From contig NC_081825.1 of the NCBI RefSeq assembly GCF_030867095.1, forward strand, positions 263,634,954-263,698,953: a stretch of 64,000 bases of DNA, read 5' to 3'. A model generated the notes under the pieces. The model was given only the letters and a program-made list of their open reading frames with translations. It made no database searches and was not told the origin of the DNA. This document shows positions 12,621-25,464 of this stretch, piece by piece. The position numbers and the translations under genes are program-made. Positions within the stretch are counted from its first letter, which is position 1; each line of letters starts with the position of its first letter. The stretch is from Alligator mississippiensis (lineage: Eukaryota; Chordata; Crocodylia; Alligatoridae).

Positions 12621-12894
12621 CAGACAGAAGATTAGGTGTTGCCCAGACTCTTCTCCAGCCTTTGTGTGGAAGCCATAGGGAAAGATATGCCCTATTTGGG
12701 ACTGACATTCATTGATCCTTCTAGATCATAGTGTATGCATGAGGGATCACCCAGACCTTTAATACATATGCCTAGGCAGGAGCTTTGGAGGCGTGGAGGC
12801 TGCCCATACTTTCCATCCCCACTTTAGAGCACTGAGATAGAATCCAAAGGCCAGATTGAGTCCAGACATTTGGTGCCTCCATGGCTGTATTTGT

Positions 12895-12965
12895 GTAAGT
12901 GTCTAGTAGTTGAACCTGGGTTTCCCACGTGGCAGACAAGGATTCTACCACTGAACCACAGGGGT
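12895..12965 (-). pseudogene. tRNA-Gly(GCC)-like pseudogene or SINE head
   Basis: The minus strand carries a near-complete tRNA-Gly body: tggttcagtggtagaat (D arm, box A), an anticodon loop ctgccac giving anticodon GCC, and ccaggttcaa (start of T arm, box B). The 5' acceptor half and the 3' halves of the T stem and acceptor stem do not pair, so this is not a functional tRNA gene. Either a tRNA pseudogene or the head of a tRNA-Gly-derived SINE. A second tRNA-Gly-like copy on the same strand lies at 62245-62313. Confidence 0.75.
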
Positions 12966-12969
12966 ATTC

Positions 12970-14349
12970 CCCTATTTGGCATTACAAATGCTAAAATGTT
13001 CAATTATGCAGCTCCATATATGTCATATAGGCATGTAAAGCAAAATAGGATTTAACCCCCAAGTGTCCTCAGCCATGGGGCATGGGGCAGCGGCTGTGGT
13101 GGGCCAGTCAGAACCTTAATTCGCTCTCTGCCGCATGGAGGCTAAGCATCCCTATGCTTCACCTCTCATCCAATGACCCTTCTTTCTTCAAAGTATTTTA
13201 GTTTTTTTCCTACCCTAAAGTCTATTACTTCTGACTTGGGCTATTCTTGGCTTTTGGGTGTGCAGGTCTATCCTATTCCCTTTGTTCTGAGGAGGTTTTA
13301 TACTGAGCACTTAGGGACTAATCTCCAGCTTTAGGGGTGGCAGCAATGAGTGTAGACTTGATGGGGAAAAGGAAAACAGACTAAAGAGCAACAATGATGC
13401 CAGGATGCTAGGACTGTCTCTCTGTGCCAGAAGCAGAGTTGTTGCATGAGGGCAGTATGTAGCTTGGATTCTAGCAGTAGAAACCCAATGTTTATCTCTA
13501 GAAAAGGGAGAGTTAGGTTCTGTAGAGCCTATAAAGCTGTCCACTCGCAGTAAATAGAACACCTTGTGATGCTGCCCAATGCTTTCCAGTGTTTCTGGAG
13601 AAGTGATGTGGATAATGGTGAGATGAAGCCAACATTTTAATGAAAGGCATCCACATAAATGTAGCCTGTTTTAAGCCTCATCCCATAAAATGCATGTCTT
13701 GGGAGACTGGAGTGTGGGAAGGCATTGGAGTATCTATTTGTGTTTTTTTTCCCTACTTTGCACTCATGTTGGCAATACATGAGCTAGGAAGAGGCAGCCC
13801 CATGCAACAAATATACTTTGATTCTTTTTGATGGGGAGTTTGAGTTTGCTCTTGAAAGCACCGTTGATACTGTAGTGCAACATGTAGCATGGAGCTGGGG
13901 ATTGGAACAGGTTCTTGATAGCATGGGTGTCCTACCTTGTAATGTTGCTTTGTCATAGTAGCTTTCAGGGCAACCTGTGAAGTGTTTGCATTTCCAGATC
14001 AAAACCTGAGGCTCTTTTGTGGTGCCAAGTTTGAGGTCACACAATAATGGCACAAAAGTTTTTTGCACATATTCACATGAGAAGAAGATTAAAACAGGAT
14101 ATGCTTGGTGTTGCCACCAACTCAACAACAGCAGATGCCTAGTTTTCCATGTAGGATTTTCCTCAGGAACTTAAGCTAGACTAGATTCTCAAGCAGTGCC
14201 AGTTAGCTTGTCTTCGGTGCTGTGCAGGCGTGACTGAACTCTCCTCGTCTGTTGGGGGCGGGGGAGTCAGGGGAGTGGGGGGCACTGCTTGGCCTGGTAA
14301 GGCTGAAATCTAGACATGGCCCTGGTGTTCTGGGATGAAAATGTGAACT
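12970..14349. other. Unannotated tract
   Basis: No gene or repeat recognised. Small open frames on both strands lack family features. Confidence 0.35.
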
Positions 14350-14352
14350 AGT

Positions 14353-14537
14353 GGGTGTGTCTACACAAGATGTTTAGTCCCATTGGACTAATTCTACTGT
14401 GCATTAGTGCAGCTAACAAAAATCGTGCTAATGTGCAGTAGATTCCAATGAGCATTAAGCATCACAAAAAAGGATTTGTTTGTGCTAATGTGCAGTAGCA
14501 CCAATTATAGCACATCAGTGATTGTGTAGACATGCCC
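14353..14537 (+). mobile_element. MITE, family B, 185 bp
   Basis: Begins gggtgtgtctacacaagatg; the reverse complement of its right end begins gggcatgtctacacaa. A 3-bp duplication, agt, flanks it (14350-14352 and 14538-14540). The interior repeats the phrase gtgctaatgtgcagtag twice, matching the motif style of the copy at 7466. The ends are better matched than in that copy, so this one may be younger. Confidence 0.78.
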
Positions 14538-14540
14538 AGT

Positions 14541-17500
14541 ATCATTAACATTTCCTTTGTATAAAAGACCAGCCTTCTCTCTAGTCCAGGCACTGCTCAC
14601 TCAGTCAGCTATATTCCACTGATGAACAAAGTTACTGTAGTTATAAAAATCCCAAATATTTGACTCATGAACTGGGACATTCTCAGGACACAGAGAAACT
14701 GAGACTGCTTCAACAAAGCTGGGACTTAGTCTTACTCTAGCAATTTCAGCCAAACTGAAGGCCAGAACTGTGGCTTATGCAAGTCCTTTTACAAACTCTT
14801 CTATATACAAGGGAATGTCCTGTCATCCAAGGAGCTGAGCCCCCAAACTACCACTTTCTTGTGGGGAAATTGAGGGGTAACTTGCAGAAACAGGCTTTGG
14901 TCTGACAGACCCATGAAGAATCCCCAGAAAAATTGCTCCAATCCTCTCCTCATTGAAGAGGAATTTTGTACAGTGACTCAGGAGAGCCCATTTCATCAAG
15001 TGGAAGTAAAACAAAGGGCCTTGTCACATGGTAATTTTGGGCAACTCCTGGAGTTTTTAACACCTGGATTGTCTGCACAGTAATACCTAAAACTAGTTTT
15101 AGGCACTCAGCACTTGTAATGCAGCTCAAAGTGATGCCACTCCAGGGCAGGATTATCTCTGAGCTGTGTTATCCAGCTTGTGTTACACTATGGTGTAGCC
15201 ATTCTAGGCTGCACCTTAATGTAAATATCCCACTCGCCTCTCTCTCCTGCTGGCCTGGATTAGGTCCACTGCCACCATCCCCCACCCCTGTTCTTCTCAG
15301 CACCCCAGATCCCCTCTCACTGCCCACTCCTTTCTACTTACTTGTGGCTGCCCATGCTGTCTGGCCTTGGGGAACAAGCAAGAAAGGGTTAACCTGCCTG
15401 CCTGTCTCCCATCACCTCTACTGTCTGGGCTGGCTCAGGACAGAGAAGAGCAGCAGTCTGGCAGTAGGGGATGGGCTGGCAGGTTAACCCTTCCCTGCCT
15501 GCTCCCCTGGGATAGACAGTATGGGCAGCCAGCAGTAAGTGGGGGAGGGGTGGAGGACAGACCTGAGGGGCTGCATCTTTCCCTTTTGGCTGCCATAGAG
15601 AGAGTCATTAATGTCCTAGAGAGTCATTAAAAACATAAGAGAGTCTGGAAGAGGCAATACTTTCTCTCTCCGGCCAACTATGGTTTGGTATATCAGGGAT
15701 CAGTCATATCATTTACTGGTGTCCACATCTCATATCAATTAACACTTCCATTAACAATTCTGTTAGCCTGTCTCAGTTGCTTTGCAAGGTCTGTAGAGAA
15801 TGAGCAACCTTTTCAGCCTTTCTGTTTTAGGATTCAAATTTAGGCACATTGGTTCATCTAGGGGAAACTTGCCCAGGTTCTACCTTTATCTGTGTGGTGG
15901 AGAACATATTTCAAAAAGCTGTCTCAAGCTGTCTCCCTCTACCTGTGTTACACCCACTTTACAAACAAACAAACAAACAAACACAGTCCTATGTGGGTAG
16001 TTAATGGGCAATTGCCTTGAAGTCCTTTCAAATGAAAAATGCCACATCAGTTGGCTTCCTTTCAATATTTAGGGGAAGAAAACCAGTTTTCCCCCTGCCC
16101 ACTCCAAATGAAATATTGCTAAAGAACTGATGACCAGGTTTTCATTACTGTTAGGAACCCAAAGCTCTCATGTAAGTCAGTGGGAGTGGCAGGTGCTTGG
16201 CACTTGCTAAATATTATGCTACAGGAAAGCTCTCCTTTCCCTTGCTGAAAGCTAGGCTTGAAAAGTCCTGCATAAGAACCACCAGGGTCCAAATCTTAAA
16301 AGGTATTTATGTGCCCAACTTGGATTGAAACCAATAGGAATTAGGCGGCTGAGTAGCTTCAAGGATCTGAACGTAAGTAACTAGCAAGTTCTTTCTTTAT
16401 TGTTCAAGCTTGACCCAGTAACATCTTCAAATCTGAAGGGTTAAAATAATCTCTTCCTTGTTTTTCTGCACTGACCTGACCCCATTCACTGAGTGCTTTC
16501 TTACCACACATGGGAGTGTTATTCCAATCTATCAATCAACAGTATTCCAGAAGACAAAGCAGCCAGTGAGAAGTAGCAGTCACCTCTACTTCATCTTCAT
16601 CTTGGCCTCTCTGGAGCAATACTGGAGGGAAATAAAATATGTTTCCTATTAGGAGAAATAGTGCTGTAAAGAGGGACGCCAAAGTAAATATACAATAAAG
16701 AGACATATAAAGGTGTCTGTGAGAGACAATTCACAGCCTTGTTAGTATCATAAGGGGATTTCACTCTGGGCTCCTATAGGCTGTTTCTACAGCTGCGGCT
16801 TTGCTGAGCTGTTGGGAAAGGATGTGATGCTAAACTTCCTCTTTAAGCCCCATACCAGAAACAGCTGGACAAGTTCTCAGATTGTTGAACATGGCAAGCA
16901 TAGCACAATGAGGTAGCTGCAGGCATAAAACATTTGAGCAGCCAAATGGTGTTGCTGCTGCTGAAAAGGAAATGGGCATTTATAAAAATGTGCTATGGAG
17001 CTAGTGTTGTATCATGGCTGGTAGGTTAACAGTCCCCATGCAATACCACACAGCCCTCACATCCGCATAGGATTCATATGCACTGCACATTTTATACAAC
17101 TGGAATGTGATTTTTTTGTCAGGGATGAACAGTGCAGACTTCATCTTCTGTTAGTGAGAAGCAGGGTCACTGGCATGAGGTATGGCAGCTATTTAACAAT
17201 ATGCAGCAAGACTTGGCAACAGGAAGTGAAGGCAAGTAACATGTCCAGTGGAAACTTCAAGGGCAATATTGGGGAGACAGCCTGTAAATAGCCAACTTGG
17301 AACTTGGCTGTGACACTAGATTTTCCCTCAGAGCAAGTATGTTTTCATTTTTCTTTTTCCCCTGTGCTGAGGTTTGTAAGATGAGAGCTAGTAGTTGAGG
17401 AACCTAGGTTTTCTTTTTCTAATTGCATTCATAGGCATTTCTATGGTGCTCATTCCTGTAACAGCTGAACTTCACAAGTATGAATGAATCTAGCCTGACA

Positions 17501-17635
17501 TCACTGATGCCATCTTCCCAGCTATATTTTTTTTTCCCCAGCAGTGGTGCTTGCAGGAAGTGCTATGCTATGAAATAAGTTTTGCTCTGTACATTATGGT
17601 TAATTGCTGCTCATTTAAGTTTCCAATAAGGAAAG
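14541..17635. other. Unannotated tract
   Basis: No gene recognised. Contains an ACAA microsatellite (15961-15982) and, near 16302-16375, a faint relic resembling the palindromic repeat at 25465. Confidence 0.35.
15961..15982. repeat. (AAAC)n microsatellite
   Basis: Perfect run of the tetranucleotide over about 22 bp. Confidence 0.9.
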
Positions 17636-17640
17636 ATCAC

Positions 17641-18801
17641 TGTCCCGGGGACAGTGAGAAGAGGGACTGGGAAGCCCCGCCTATGGGGCATGGCATGGAA
17701 AAAAACACAAAAATAGAGAAGCAAACACAATAAGGCCACTTACCTGCAGGTGGAGCAACGCCGGATGGGCAAGGAGAAGAGCCCGTGTGGTTTGCAAGTC
17801 ACGTCTTTTTACAATTAAAGCTGGCAGGTGACATCACAAGGACGCACTGGCCTGCAGGGATAAAAGTGGCTGCTGGCAGAAAGGCGGGGAGAGCAAGTGA
17901 GGAGGCGGAGGCTCTTTGTGCTGGCAATGGATGGAGCTGGCACGATCTGGGAACGCCCAGACAACGGTGGCAGCAGAAGCGGCAAGGTTCCCTCGCACTG
18001 GGGGTGTTGAGGTTGAGCCCCAGGAGGGGAGGAGCAGCAGGGGCAACTCTCCCTTAGTACTGCTGAGGAGGTTCAGTGGTGGAGATGCCTAATGGCGGTG
18101 CAACAGGCACAGTGACCCAGAGGAAGAGGCTGAGGCCAACCCCAGGGAAATGGAAGCTTTCCCACCCAGTCTCTCCCAGGTACCAGGTCAGGGAGCTGGG
18201 CTGGGCACAGAAAGGAAAGGGGGACTCCGTGGGACCACCGTCAAGGGAGCACAGCTAAGCATGGGCAGGAGGGCTGGGAAAGCTGGCCGGTAGGATGGTA
18301 GATGGGAAGACCCTTTTGGGTTTCTTTTTTTTCTTCTTTTCTTCATTTTGTTTTCTTTACCCCTGCTCAACAGGGGCACCCACACCGACCCCAGGAATAG
18401 AGCCAACCGGCTCAAGGGGGTTCCAGGCTTAGGGCCTGAACTGGCTGACTATCCTTCCCCAAGGAGCAAAGGGGGATACAGTATAGGGCACGAGGAACAT
18501 CCACACTGGAGAGGCGGCTGTGTCAAGATCTGGCTTCCTGCCAGAGGTTGGGGTAAGGCTGGGTAGTAGGGGAGGTGGAGCCCCATGAACATCCCGCAAG
18601 TGGAGTGGTCATCCCTGAGGGGACTTCCGAGGCTACCCCCCTCACTGATGTAACATTCAAAGATGTGGCAGGCAAGTTCAGGGGAGGCCAGAGGGACAAA
18701 TGAAATCCACCTCGGGGAATCCACGAAAGCAGGGATCATATGTTCTCTACAGTTTGGACCAAGGCGGCACACGAGTGGGCGTTCGAAGCCAGGCGGGCGC
18801 A
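17641..18801 (+). mobile_element. Probable solo LTR, 1161 bp, with exact 5-bp target duplication
   Basis: A GC-rich, CpG-containing block sits between AT-neutral flanks. It starts TGTCCCGGGGACAG (within a near-palindrome) and ends GGGCGCA, so it has TG/CA ends. The flanking 5-mers are identical: atcac at 17636-17640 and at 18802-18806. Promoter-like parts lie early: a CRE-like tgacatcac at 17829-17837 and ataaaag at 17860-17866. I see no internal retroviral genes next to it, so a solo LTR is the simplest reading. A 5-bp duplication fits ERV class III or Ty3/gypsy, but the family is not determined. A long polypyrimidine tract ending in AG lies near 18325-18371. A fossil; the exact duplication suggests moderate age. 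Confidence 0.65.
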
Positions 18802-18809
18802 ATCACCAA

Positions 18810-20075
18810 TATCCAGTTTTGGAGACACTGAGTAATTTAGTGAGCCTCAGAGACTGGGTGGGACAAAGGTAGCAGTTCTCTTCACTGAAACCAGATCATG
18901 AACCTGAGGATCACAGTCCATGAGTGGTCGCTAGCTGTTGATATTCACCTGCAGCTGGGTCATTTTTGTTTCCCAGTTGCCAGAAGGTGCCCTGCTCAGG
19001 TAGACTCCTCCATCATCTGGGCCTTTTCTGTTGAGCAGATGTGATTGTGTATATGTACACAAAGGTTATTCCTCTCCTGAGCTGCTTCTGAGCTTGCTTA
19101 GGGATCAGGAAGATATACATGCACTTTTCTCTGTTGCCCCTGCCAAACATCTTAGCGGGGGCTGTATAGCTTCTTTTTTTAGGCAGCATGAGCTGGTCCT
19201 GATCACTGTAATAGGGTAGACATCTACCTGGGTTGGGTCTCTGCCTGCAACAAGGGAGAAAAGGCAGCAGCTGAGTATAGAATCTGTAATTTCCCCCAGG
19301 ATAAACAATCCCATATTTTTAAAGCAGATGGAATTTCATTCTCCTTTTCCTGGGAAATGAATGGCCAGTAAAGGTATGGATACACACACACCTTATCGTG
19401 TACATTGTTGTTCCTGAAGCGTTTCACAATAGGAAGCTTTTCTTCTTAGGCAAGCCAGGGCACAGGATTCTCTCACCGTGACTTAACTAGCATGAAAGCT
19501 GTACACATAATGAAGACTTAAGAGGTCACAGATCAATTGTGTTTTGATCTGCATTCCTCAGAATGCAGAGGTCAGGATGGTGAGTGGATCTAGGCAAGGA
19601 AGCTCTATTGGAAATAGAATCAACGCTCATAACTCAGATTCCTCTACTGAAATAATGCAACGACACACTGCAGAGTTATTTGCAATATCTCTGTGATGCA
19701 GCCTAGCCAGCATATAATGTGGAGTAAATGTTGTTTGGTTACAGAAAGAACACTGATAAATGTCTGGCCATTAAGGTCAGACCGTGGAAAATGGAAACAA
19801 GGATCTGCTCTGAAGAGGGAGGGAGAAAAATAGTTTAAAATTCAGCACCATGGACAGAGGCTCGCACATACTTTTATAATGCAGTCTGGACAAAGAGCTT
19901 AATTCAGTGTTACACGCTGAAGCAAAATAATATGCAGGTTATTTTAAACCACTTGATGCTTTTATAAACTCTTTGCGTGCCAAGTGGTTGCCACACACCC
20001 ACCTGTTTGAAGTGAGTTGGGGAAAAAATTGCAAGTTCTTTATAAGAGCACTCAGCAAAATGGCAGGTTTAATAA
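18810..20075. other. Unannotated tract
   Basis: Nothing recognised; no open frame above about 75 codons with family features. Confidence 0.35.
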
Positions 20076-20079
20076 TCTG

Positions 20080-20290
20080 CACTTAGGCAGCACTTTTCAT
20101 CCAAGGGTCTCAAAACACTTTATGAATATTAATGAAGCATGCTTCACAACTGCATCCTTCCCTGTGGGTGCTTGGTAACATTCCTCACCTTTCTCCTTTT
20201 ATACTTAGAGAAACTGAGGCATGGAGAACTGACATGATTTACCCTAGCTTGCACAGCTGATCAGTCTCACAGCTGCAAGTAGTTTTGAGA
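20080..20290 (-). repeat. Old MIR/L2-like interspersed repeat
   Basis: Reads in the order caaaacactttatgaatatt, then gagaaactgaggca, then a decayed form of the cttgcccaaggtcacacagc block (tagcttgcacagctgatcag). This is the antisense layout of the widespread CORE-type SINE/L2 tail found in amniotes. Strongly diverged. Confidence 0.65.
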
Positions 20291-20299
20291 GTAGATTTT

Positions 20300-21410
20300 A
20301 TGTTTTGACCACTATAAATACTCCCAATATTTCTACCTCTTAGACCATATTTCACTATGGCTTCAAGATTTCCTTTGTTTCCTTCCCAAAACTCACTGAT
20401 TTGGACTAACAAGCTTTTGGAAGAGGATTTCAATGCTAGGATGATAGCCCTAGAATACAGCAATTCCAGGCTTCAGTCCTCTCCCACCCTTGTAAGAACA
20501 ACATGTAAAAGAATAGAAACAGTTGCTAGTGTGTTTGGAGGCAGCTTTGTGCCTGCATGGTGTTGTGTTTGTTCTTTTTATTCTTAGAAATGTTAATTTA
20601 CAAGCACAACAGAACTCCTCACTGCTCAGAAATATATTAATATTTTTCTTACTTTCCATTCCATTGTCAAGTATGTCCCATGTTGTTTTGTTGCTCCCTG
20701 GACAGGTGGAGACAGAGCAGTTAGGCACTGATGGGTTCTGTCTGGTGAGCTGGCTGTTGATTGACTGATGAGCTTCTCTGTATGGCAAGCATTCCTCTCT
20801 GCTTCATCATTAAAGATGTATCATAACCCATTGCAGGAGCTTCTTTTGGAAAGAAGGAGCAATTTTGAGTGCTTCACAGTAGGGAAGCTCTTGTTAACAT
20901 GGGAGGCATTTAGATTGAGAGGTGAAGTATATTCAGGAGCCCGGTATCAGAAGCTACCAAAGAGCCAGTGTCATAGTCTGCAAAATTGATGTATATGTAT
21001 TCACTGTATTTTATTTATTTATTAAATAGAAAAAAAACACAACCCTCCATCAATGGCCCTGGGGCATATTAATATGTTTTTTTCCACATACATAGCTCAA
21101 TTTATTGGAGGTTCATGAACATTTTAATTAAGTAATAATTGAGCAAACCCAGAAAGTAGGTGAATATTTCTTTATTCTCCCAAAGGATTAAAGGCAGAAG
21201 AAGGAGATGACATGATCTGCAAGATCTCAGATGGAGCTAGTGTCAGAATACTAGGGTCTTGACACCTATCTCACCACTATAAACCATACTTTTCTTTCTG
21301 AATTGGGGAACAGAACTCAGAGGCACAGATTATCAGTCTCTCATCTTAATGACTTGATGATGCTGTCTCCTTGTCCATCAATACTGATATGATTACTAAG
21401 GTTCTTGTGT
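20300..21410. other. Unannotated tract
   Basis: No gene or repeat recognised apart from an AT-rich TTTA-like run at about 21007-21030. Confidence 0.35.
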
Positions 21411-21413
21411 CTA

Positions 21414-21699
21414 GGAGCTTGTCCACATGGGAAAGTTATACAGGTATAACCTAACGTGAATTTAAAGTGATATAATTATATCAGTAGAACTCCAGGCTTG
21501 AGCATGTTGTTATTCCAGTACAAGAGTATCTTTCCTAGTTTAGCACATGTCATTTGGAAACAGTTTAAATCTGGGCAAAAAAGATGCTCTTAATCTGTAA
21601 TAAAAATGCCTATTTTGGGGGGGTTTATGTGGGTGTAACTATATAAGTTTATATTAATGATATTGGTATAGCTGGTAAAAGATTTTTGAGTAGGCAGTC
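21414..21699. mobile_element. Decayed MITE relic (gcttgtccacatggg end)
   Basis: Left end gagcttgtccacatggg followed by AT-rich, ataact/ttatac-rich interior; the right end is a decayed inverted counterpart near 21690. The layout resembles the common reptilian gcttgtctacac MITEs, distantly like family B here. No clear target duplication. Confidence 0.4.
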
Positions 21700-21704
21700 T
21701 GTGA

Positions 21705-24180
21705 ATGGATTAACCATCAGTCTTTGCCACCTCCTTCCCACAATTCAGTGATGCCACATCAGTTTGGGTGGTGGTGGGTTGTGGGGCTACGTGTAGACTT
21801 TGCTGGTACTGTGTGAATTGTGCAGGAGAAAAGGGACTGGGAAGGGAAAAGGCACCAGTATCTTGACAATCATCTGGGGTGGAGGAAGAAGGGAACTAAG
21901 GCAGGAAAAGATACTGGTGTCTTCTGTTTTTCTGAGGTTTGCCTGTGCATAGCAGGGTCTTTAAAAGTGCTTTATAGAATCAATATTACCCCTTGCAAAA
22001 GGAGTCAAGCTTAGACACTTAACACACTGTGTAGTTCAGCTCTGACTGACACTTGCCCAGATGCATTCTGGTTGTAATTGTCCTCTTGACTTAACCCTTG
22101 GGGCCTCTTGTTGAGATACTGACAGGCTAGACAGACCTTTATTAATTAGAACCTTTTGTTTCACCCAGAATGGGAATATAATATGTAGCAACTGCACATC
22201 TTATGGATTTTATGGCTCTTTTTCTGCCCCTCAATACCAGGATGGCTTCCCAAGATATGATTCTGCTTTTTCCCTTGCAGGGAAAAAGTACTGAGGGGCA
22301 CCTAACATCATTTACCCAGTCAGGCACTAAACAGTTGTACTATTTTACTGCAGTTCACACACTCAGTCCAAAAGATATGAAGGTTCAGCCTCTTGAACAG
22401 TATTTTCTATAGGGATCCAATATCACTCAGTATGGCAAAGATCCATTCTCTAGGAAGACCCATATTGCCATTTTGCACAGTGTTACTCAAGGCTTTATAG
22501 GGAACAAACTTAATTATTTTAGGGATCTGTTACCTGCTGGCCTGTGGAGTTCAATATTTAGTGTGTAGAAAAGATCCTGCCTCTTTGAAGGTTGGCAGGT
22601 CTTTCTGTACACTGTGAATCCACTGTCAGGATCAATGGTATAGATCCACTCTGCAAGAATACATCATCCTGTGGGTGAGGGGAAAAGGGGAAGGTCCAAG
22701 GGGCAGTAGCTAAACAGTGGCTCTCTGTACAATTTATATGAGTGTTGATTGGCTCCTAAGTTTGTTTCATCTAGTGGTCTTCAGTCAGAGAACTTTGATG
22801 GCAATGATGATGCAAGATGCCAAGGCTCACTGGGGGAGGTGTGACCCTCCTTATACCTCAATCTTTAGGGTATAAAATGACAACATGAGAGGACTGGATG
22901 GGTTTATTGTTCTTAAATAACCTGCGTAATATCCATTCCAGTCCATCAGCACTGCCCTTTGATATGGCCAGTGTGCTTGCAGCCTGGTCCAAGGGGAGTC
23001 TGCAGAGCTCTTGCCCTTTATTGCTCACTGCGGAAGCTCAGCCCCGTTGGAAATGGTATTAATGCTGTAGATATTGCTTGCCTCCGAATTGCACTGGTGC
23101 AGTGCCAGTCAGCTTGGGGAGGAAAAAGCAGACCTGCTAACTTGAGCCTGTGCTTGTTTACTGCGTATTTTTATCTCCCTTTCAATCTTTTCTCTTTTTT
23201 TATTTAAATATTTGATGTCAGTTCATTTATTTTTATGACAAATGATTGTTTCGTTCCAGAAACAGAAAGCGCTAGAGATGCCAGCATCGCTGGGGCATCT
23301 GTTCCCTACTTTTAATGAGTCCTTTTTCCCACTCGCTTGCATCCCAAATACAAAGATGCATGACTTTTTTTTAAATCTACCCCTGTCACTATCCATTACA
23401 CTGCACCTTCTGCTTCCTAGGTACCGTCCCCAGGCACACCCCAAACCAGCTTTACCACTGGGGGCTGCTAATGAGGAAAGGCTTATGGGTTAGATTGACC
23501 TGTGGGCATCACGCAGGGTATCCATGAGCCCACAATAAGCAAGGTTTAGCTCAGGGGGGAAACCTTGTTTTTCAGGTGCCAAGTATCTCGTATGAATTTT
23601 AACAAGACTCTTATGCTTAGTTTGCCACATCAGTTTCCCAAGTCCTTCCTTTGCTGTCTTTGATCTCTGTGAAGTTCTGTTCCCTTGCTCTCAACATTTT
23701 GGGGGTAAATGATAGGAAAACGTTGACTCTTTCTATGGGAATTAGGATCTGATTCTTTCAATTGCAGGACATTCTCTACCCTTCATACAATGTTATCTCC
23801 CAGCATTCTCAAAAGGGAGCTGAGGAGACTTAGGATCTCCCAGGATCAGTTATTTGAATGTTGTTTAATCTGGATTTGAGGTTGGGGTCTCTGCACTTTC
23901 TGTAGGATGTAATGTAATCCAGGGCTTCCTTGGATGGTAGAACAAAGGCTTTGCTGAAGGAAAAGAAAATATTCTTGCAGTATTAACAGATGGACAGCTG
24001 AGTCAACAGAGACCCACAGCCAATTTTATGCAGGAATTTTGCATAAATGTAGAAGGAGTAGAAGGGCGTAAATCTCCAGCAGGAAAGGCGATATTTAGGG
24101 TAGTGCGATAAGCTATAAATAGATCTGATGGGAGTAATCTGAGCAGGGGATATTTGGATTTAATGTCCTGGAACTTTGTT
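21705..24180. other. Unannotated tract
   Basis: No gene or repeat recognised over about 2.5 kb. Confidence 0.35.
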
Positions 24181-24184
24181 CCAG

Positions 24185-24300
24185 CAATGAGCTCTAGAAG
24201 GCTGTGGAATAGTCTCCAAGAGAGGGGGAGAAAGCTTGAACACCTGGAGCATCTAAAATGAGTCTGGAGGTAGCCCTACAGGATAGACTGGAGTGAATAA
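24185..24300 (+). mobile_element. CR1-like 3' fragment, very old
   Basis: Contains a decayed form of the CR1 ORF2 tail (aggctgtggaatagtctcc, then a degenerate sequence up to tagactgg). Only about 115 bp is recognisable. Confidence 0.45.
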
Positions 24301-24309
24301 CTCTGACTT

Positions 24310-25460
24310 GGCTGTGAGGGAAATGTCCAAATTGTGACCTAATTGATCTTACCCATTGCTGATTTCTGCAGATATAATCTTGGGAAGCATTGAGAATCCT
24401 TTATATCCACTGAAGTCACTGAGCACCTGGCAAGTGATTATATTGCTTTTGCACACACAGAAACTTCTCTCTTTTCCTCTGGCACATTCAGTTCTTCTAA
24501 ATGTTCTCGTGCTCCACATGTTTTGTTCCCTCACTCCCTGCTTTACAGATGCTGCATTAATTCCATCCATGGACGTTTAGGAGATGCTATGGAAATGTAT
24601 TGCTCGCCTTCAGCGACAGCAGCAGTCAGCCAATCAGCTTGTTCCCTCAGCCCAACATTCGCAGCCCCATGGAGCTTGTGTTTGTTGGACTATTCCATCA
24701 GAGTGGAGGGAGGGGAACACATGTTCCATATTAATCTTCATTTCAACAAAGTTGTTTTAGTTCATGCTTTATTATAGTGCTTTGTAATAAGGCATCTGTA
24801 GCGGCAGCCCTTGGGGCAGCCATTGCATGTGACAGGCTTGGTGCCTGAACTGCTCCGGAGACTGCCTCCAATCATACAGAATGAGGCACTCCCTGGTGCA
24901 CCATCTGAATTTATAATACCAATTTATATAGTGCCCTGAAGCAAGCTTTGTATTTGGTCTGGGATGTAGGGGCCAGGTTGGAGAAGGGGAATGGCCCTCC
25001 CTTTCTGCTGTCCTTTCACTGAGTACGCTTATTTATTTAGATTTTAGCATGCCTGCCTTAAAGCCTAGGTAGGCACAGCACAAACACACACCTTGGCTGA
25101 CTACAGTCTGTACCACTAAAATCCTACCAATAACATTTGCATCTTAACAAGACTGAGCTTTGGGAAAATGAAAAAAACCTTTTGTTTGTCAGTGTGGTGT
25201 CCCATCTTCCCCTGGATGGGGGAACCTTTCAGTGTTGTTTCCCCCACTTAAAGATTCCCCTGTACTCTCAGGCTTTGTTTGGAAGTGTACCAGGGTATCC
25301 AAGGTAGGAAATAAGTTCCAGAGTGCAGGTCCTGGTACCAAAGTTGCACAGCTCCCTAAGGTCTCCTGGTTGGACCATAAATGGTATCAGCTTGAGCCTT
25401 GTAGGTGACCTTACCTGAGCAGAAAGATGGGTTTTCATTGGATGTGATCCAAGTTAGTTG
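24310..25460. other. Unannotated tract
   Basis: No gene or repeat recognised. Confidence 0.35.
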
Positions 25461-25464
25461 AAGA

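Noticed and set aside
15010-15215. Possible MITE starting ccttgtcacatgg
   Set aside because: No convincing right end or duplication.
17641-18801. CpG-island promoter of a host gene
   Set aside because: The exact 5-bp duplication and TG/CA ends at the composition borders fit a solo LTR better, though a host use of the promoter cannot be excluded.
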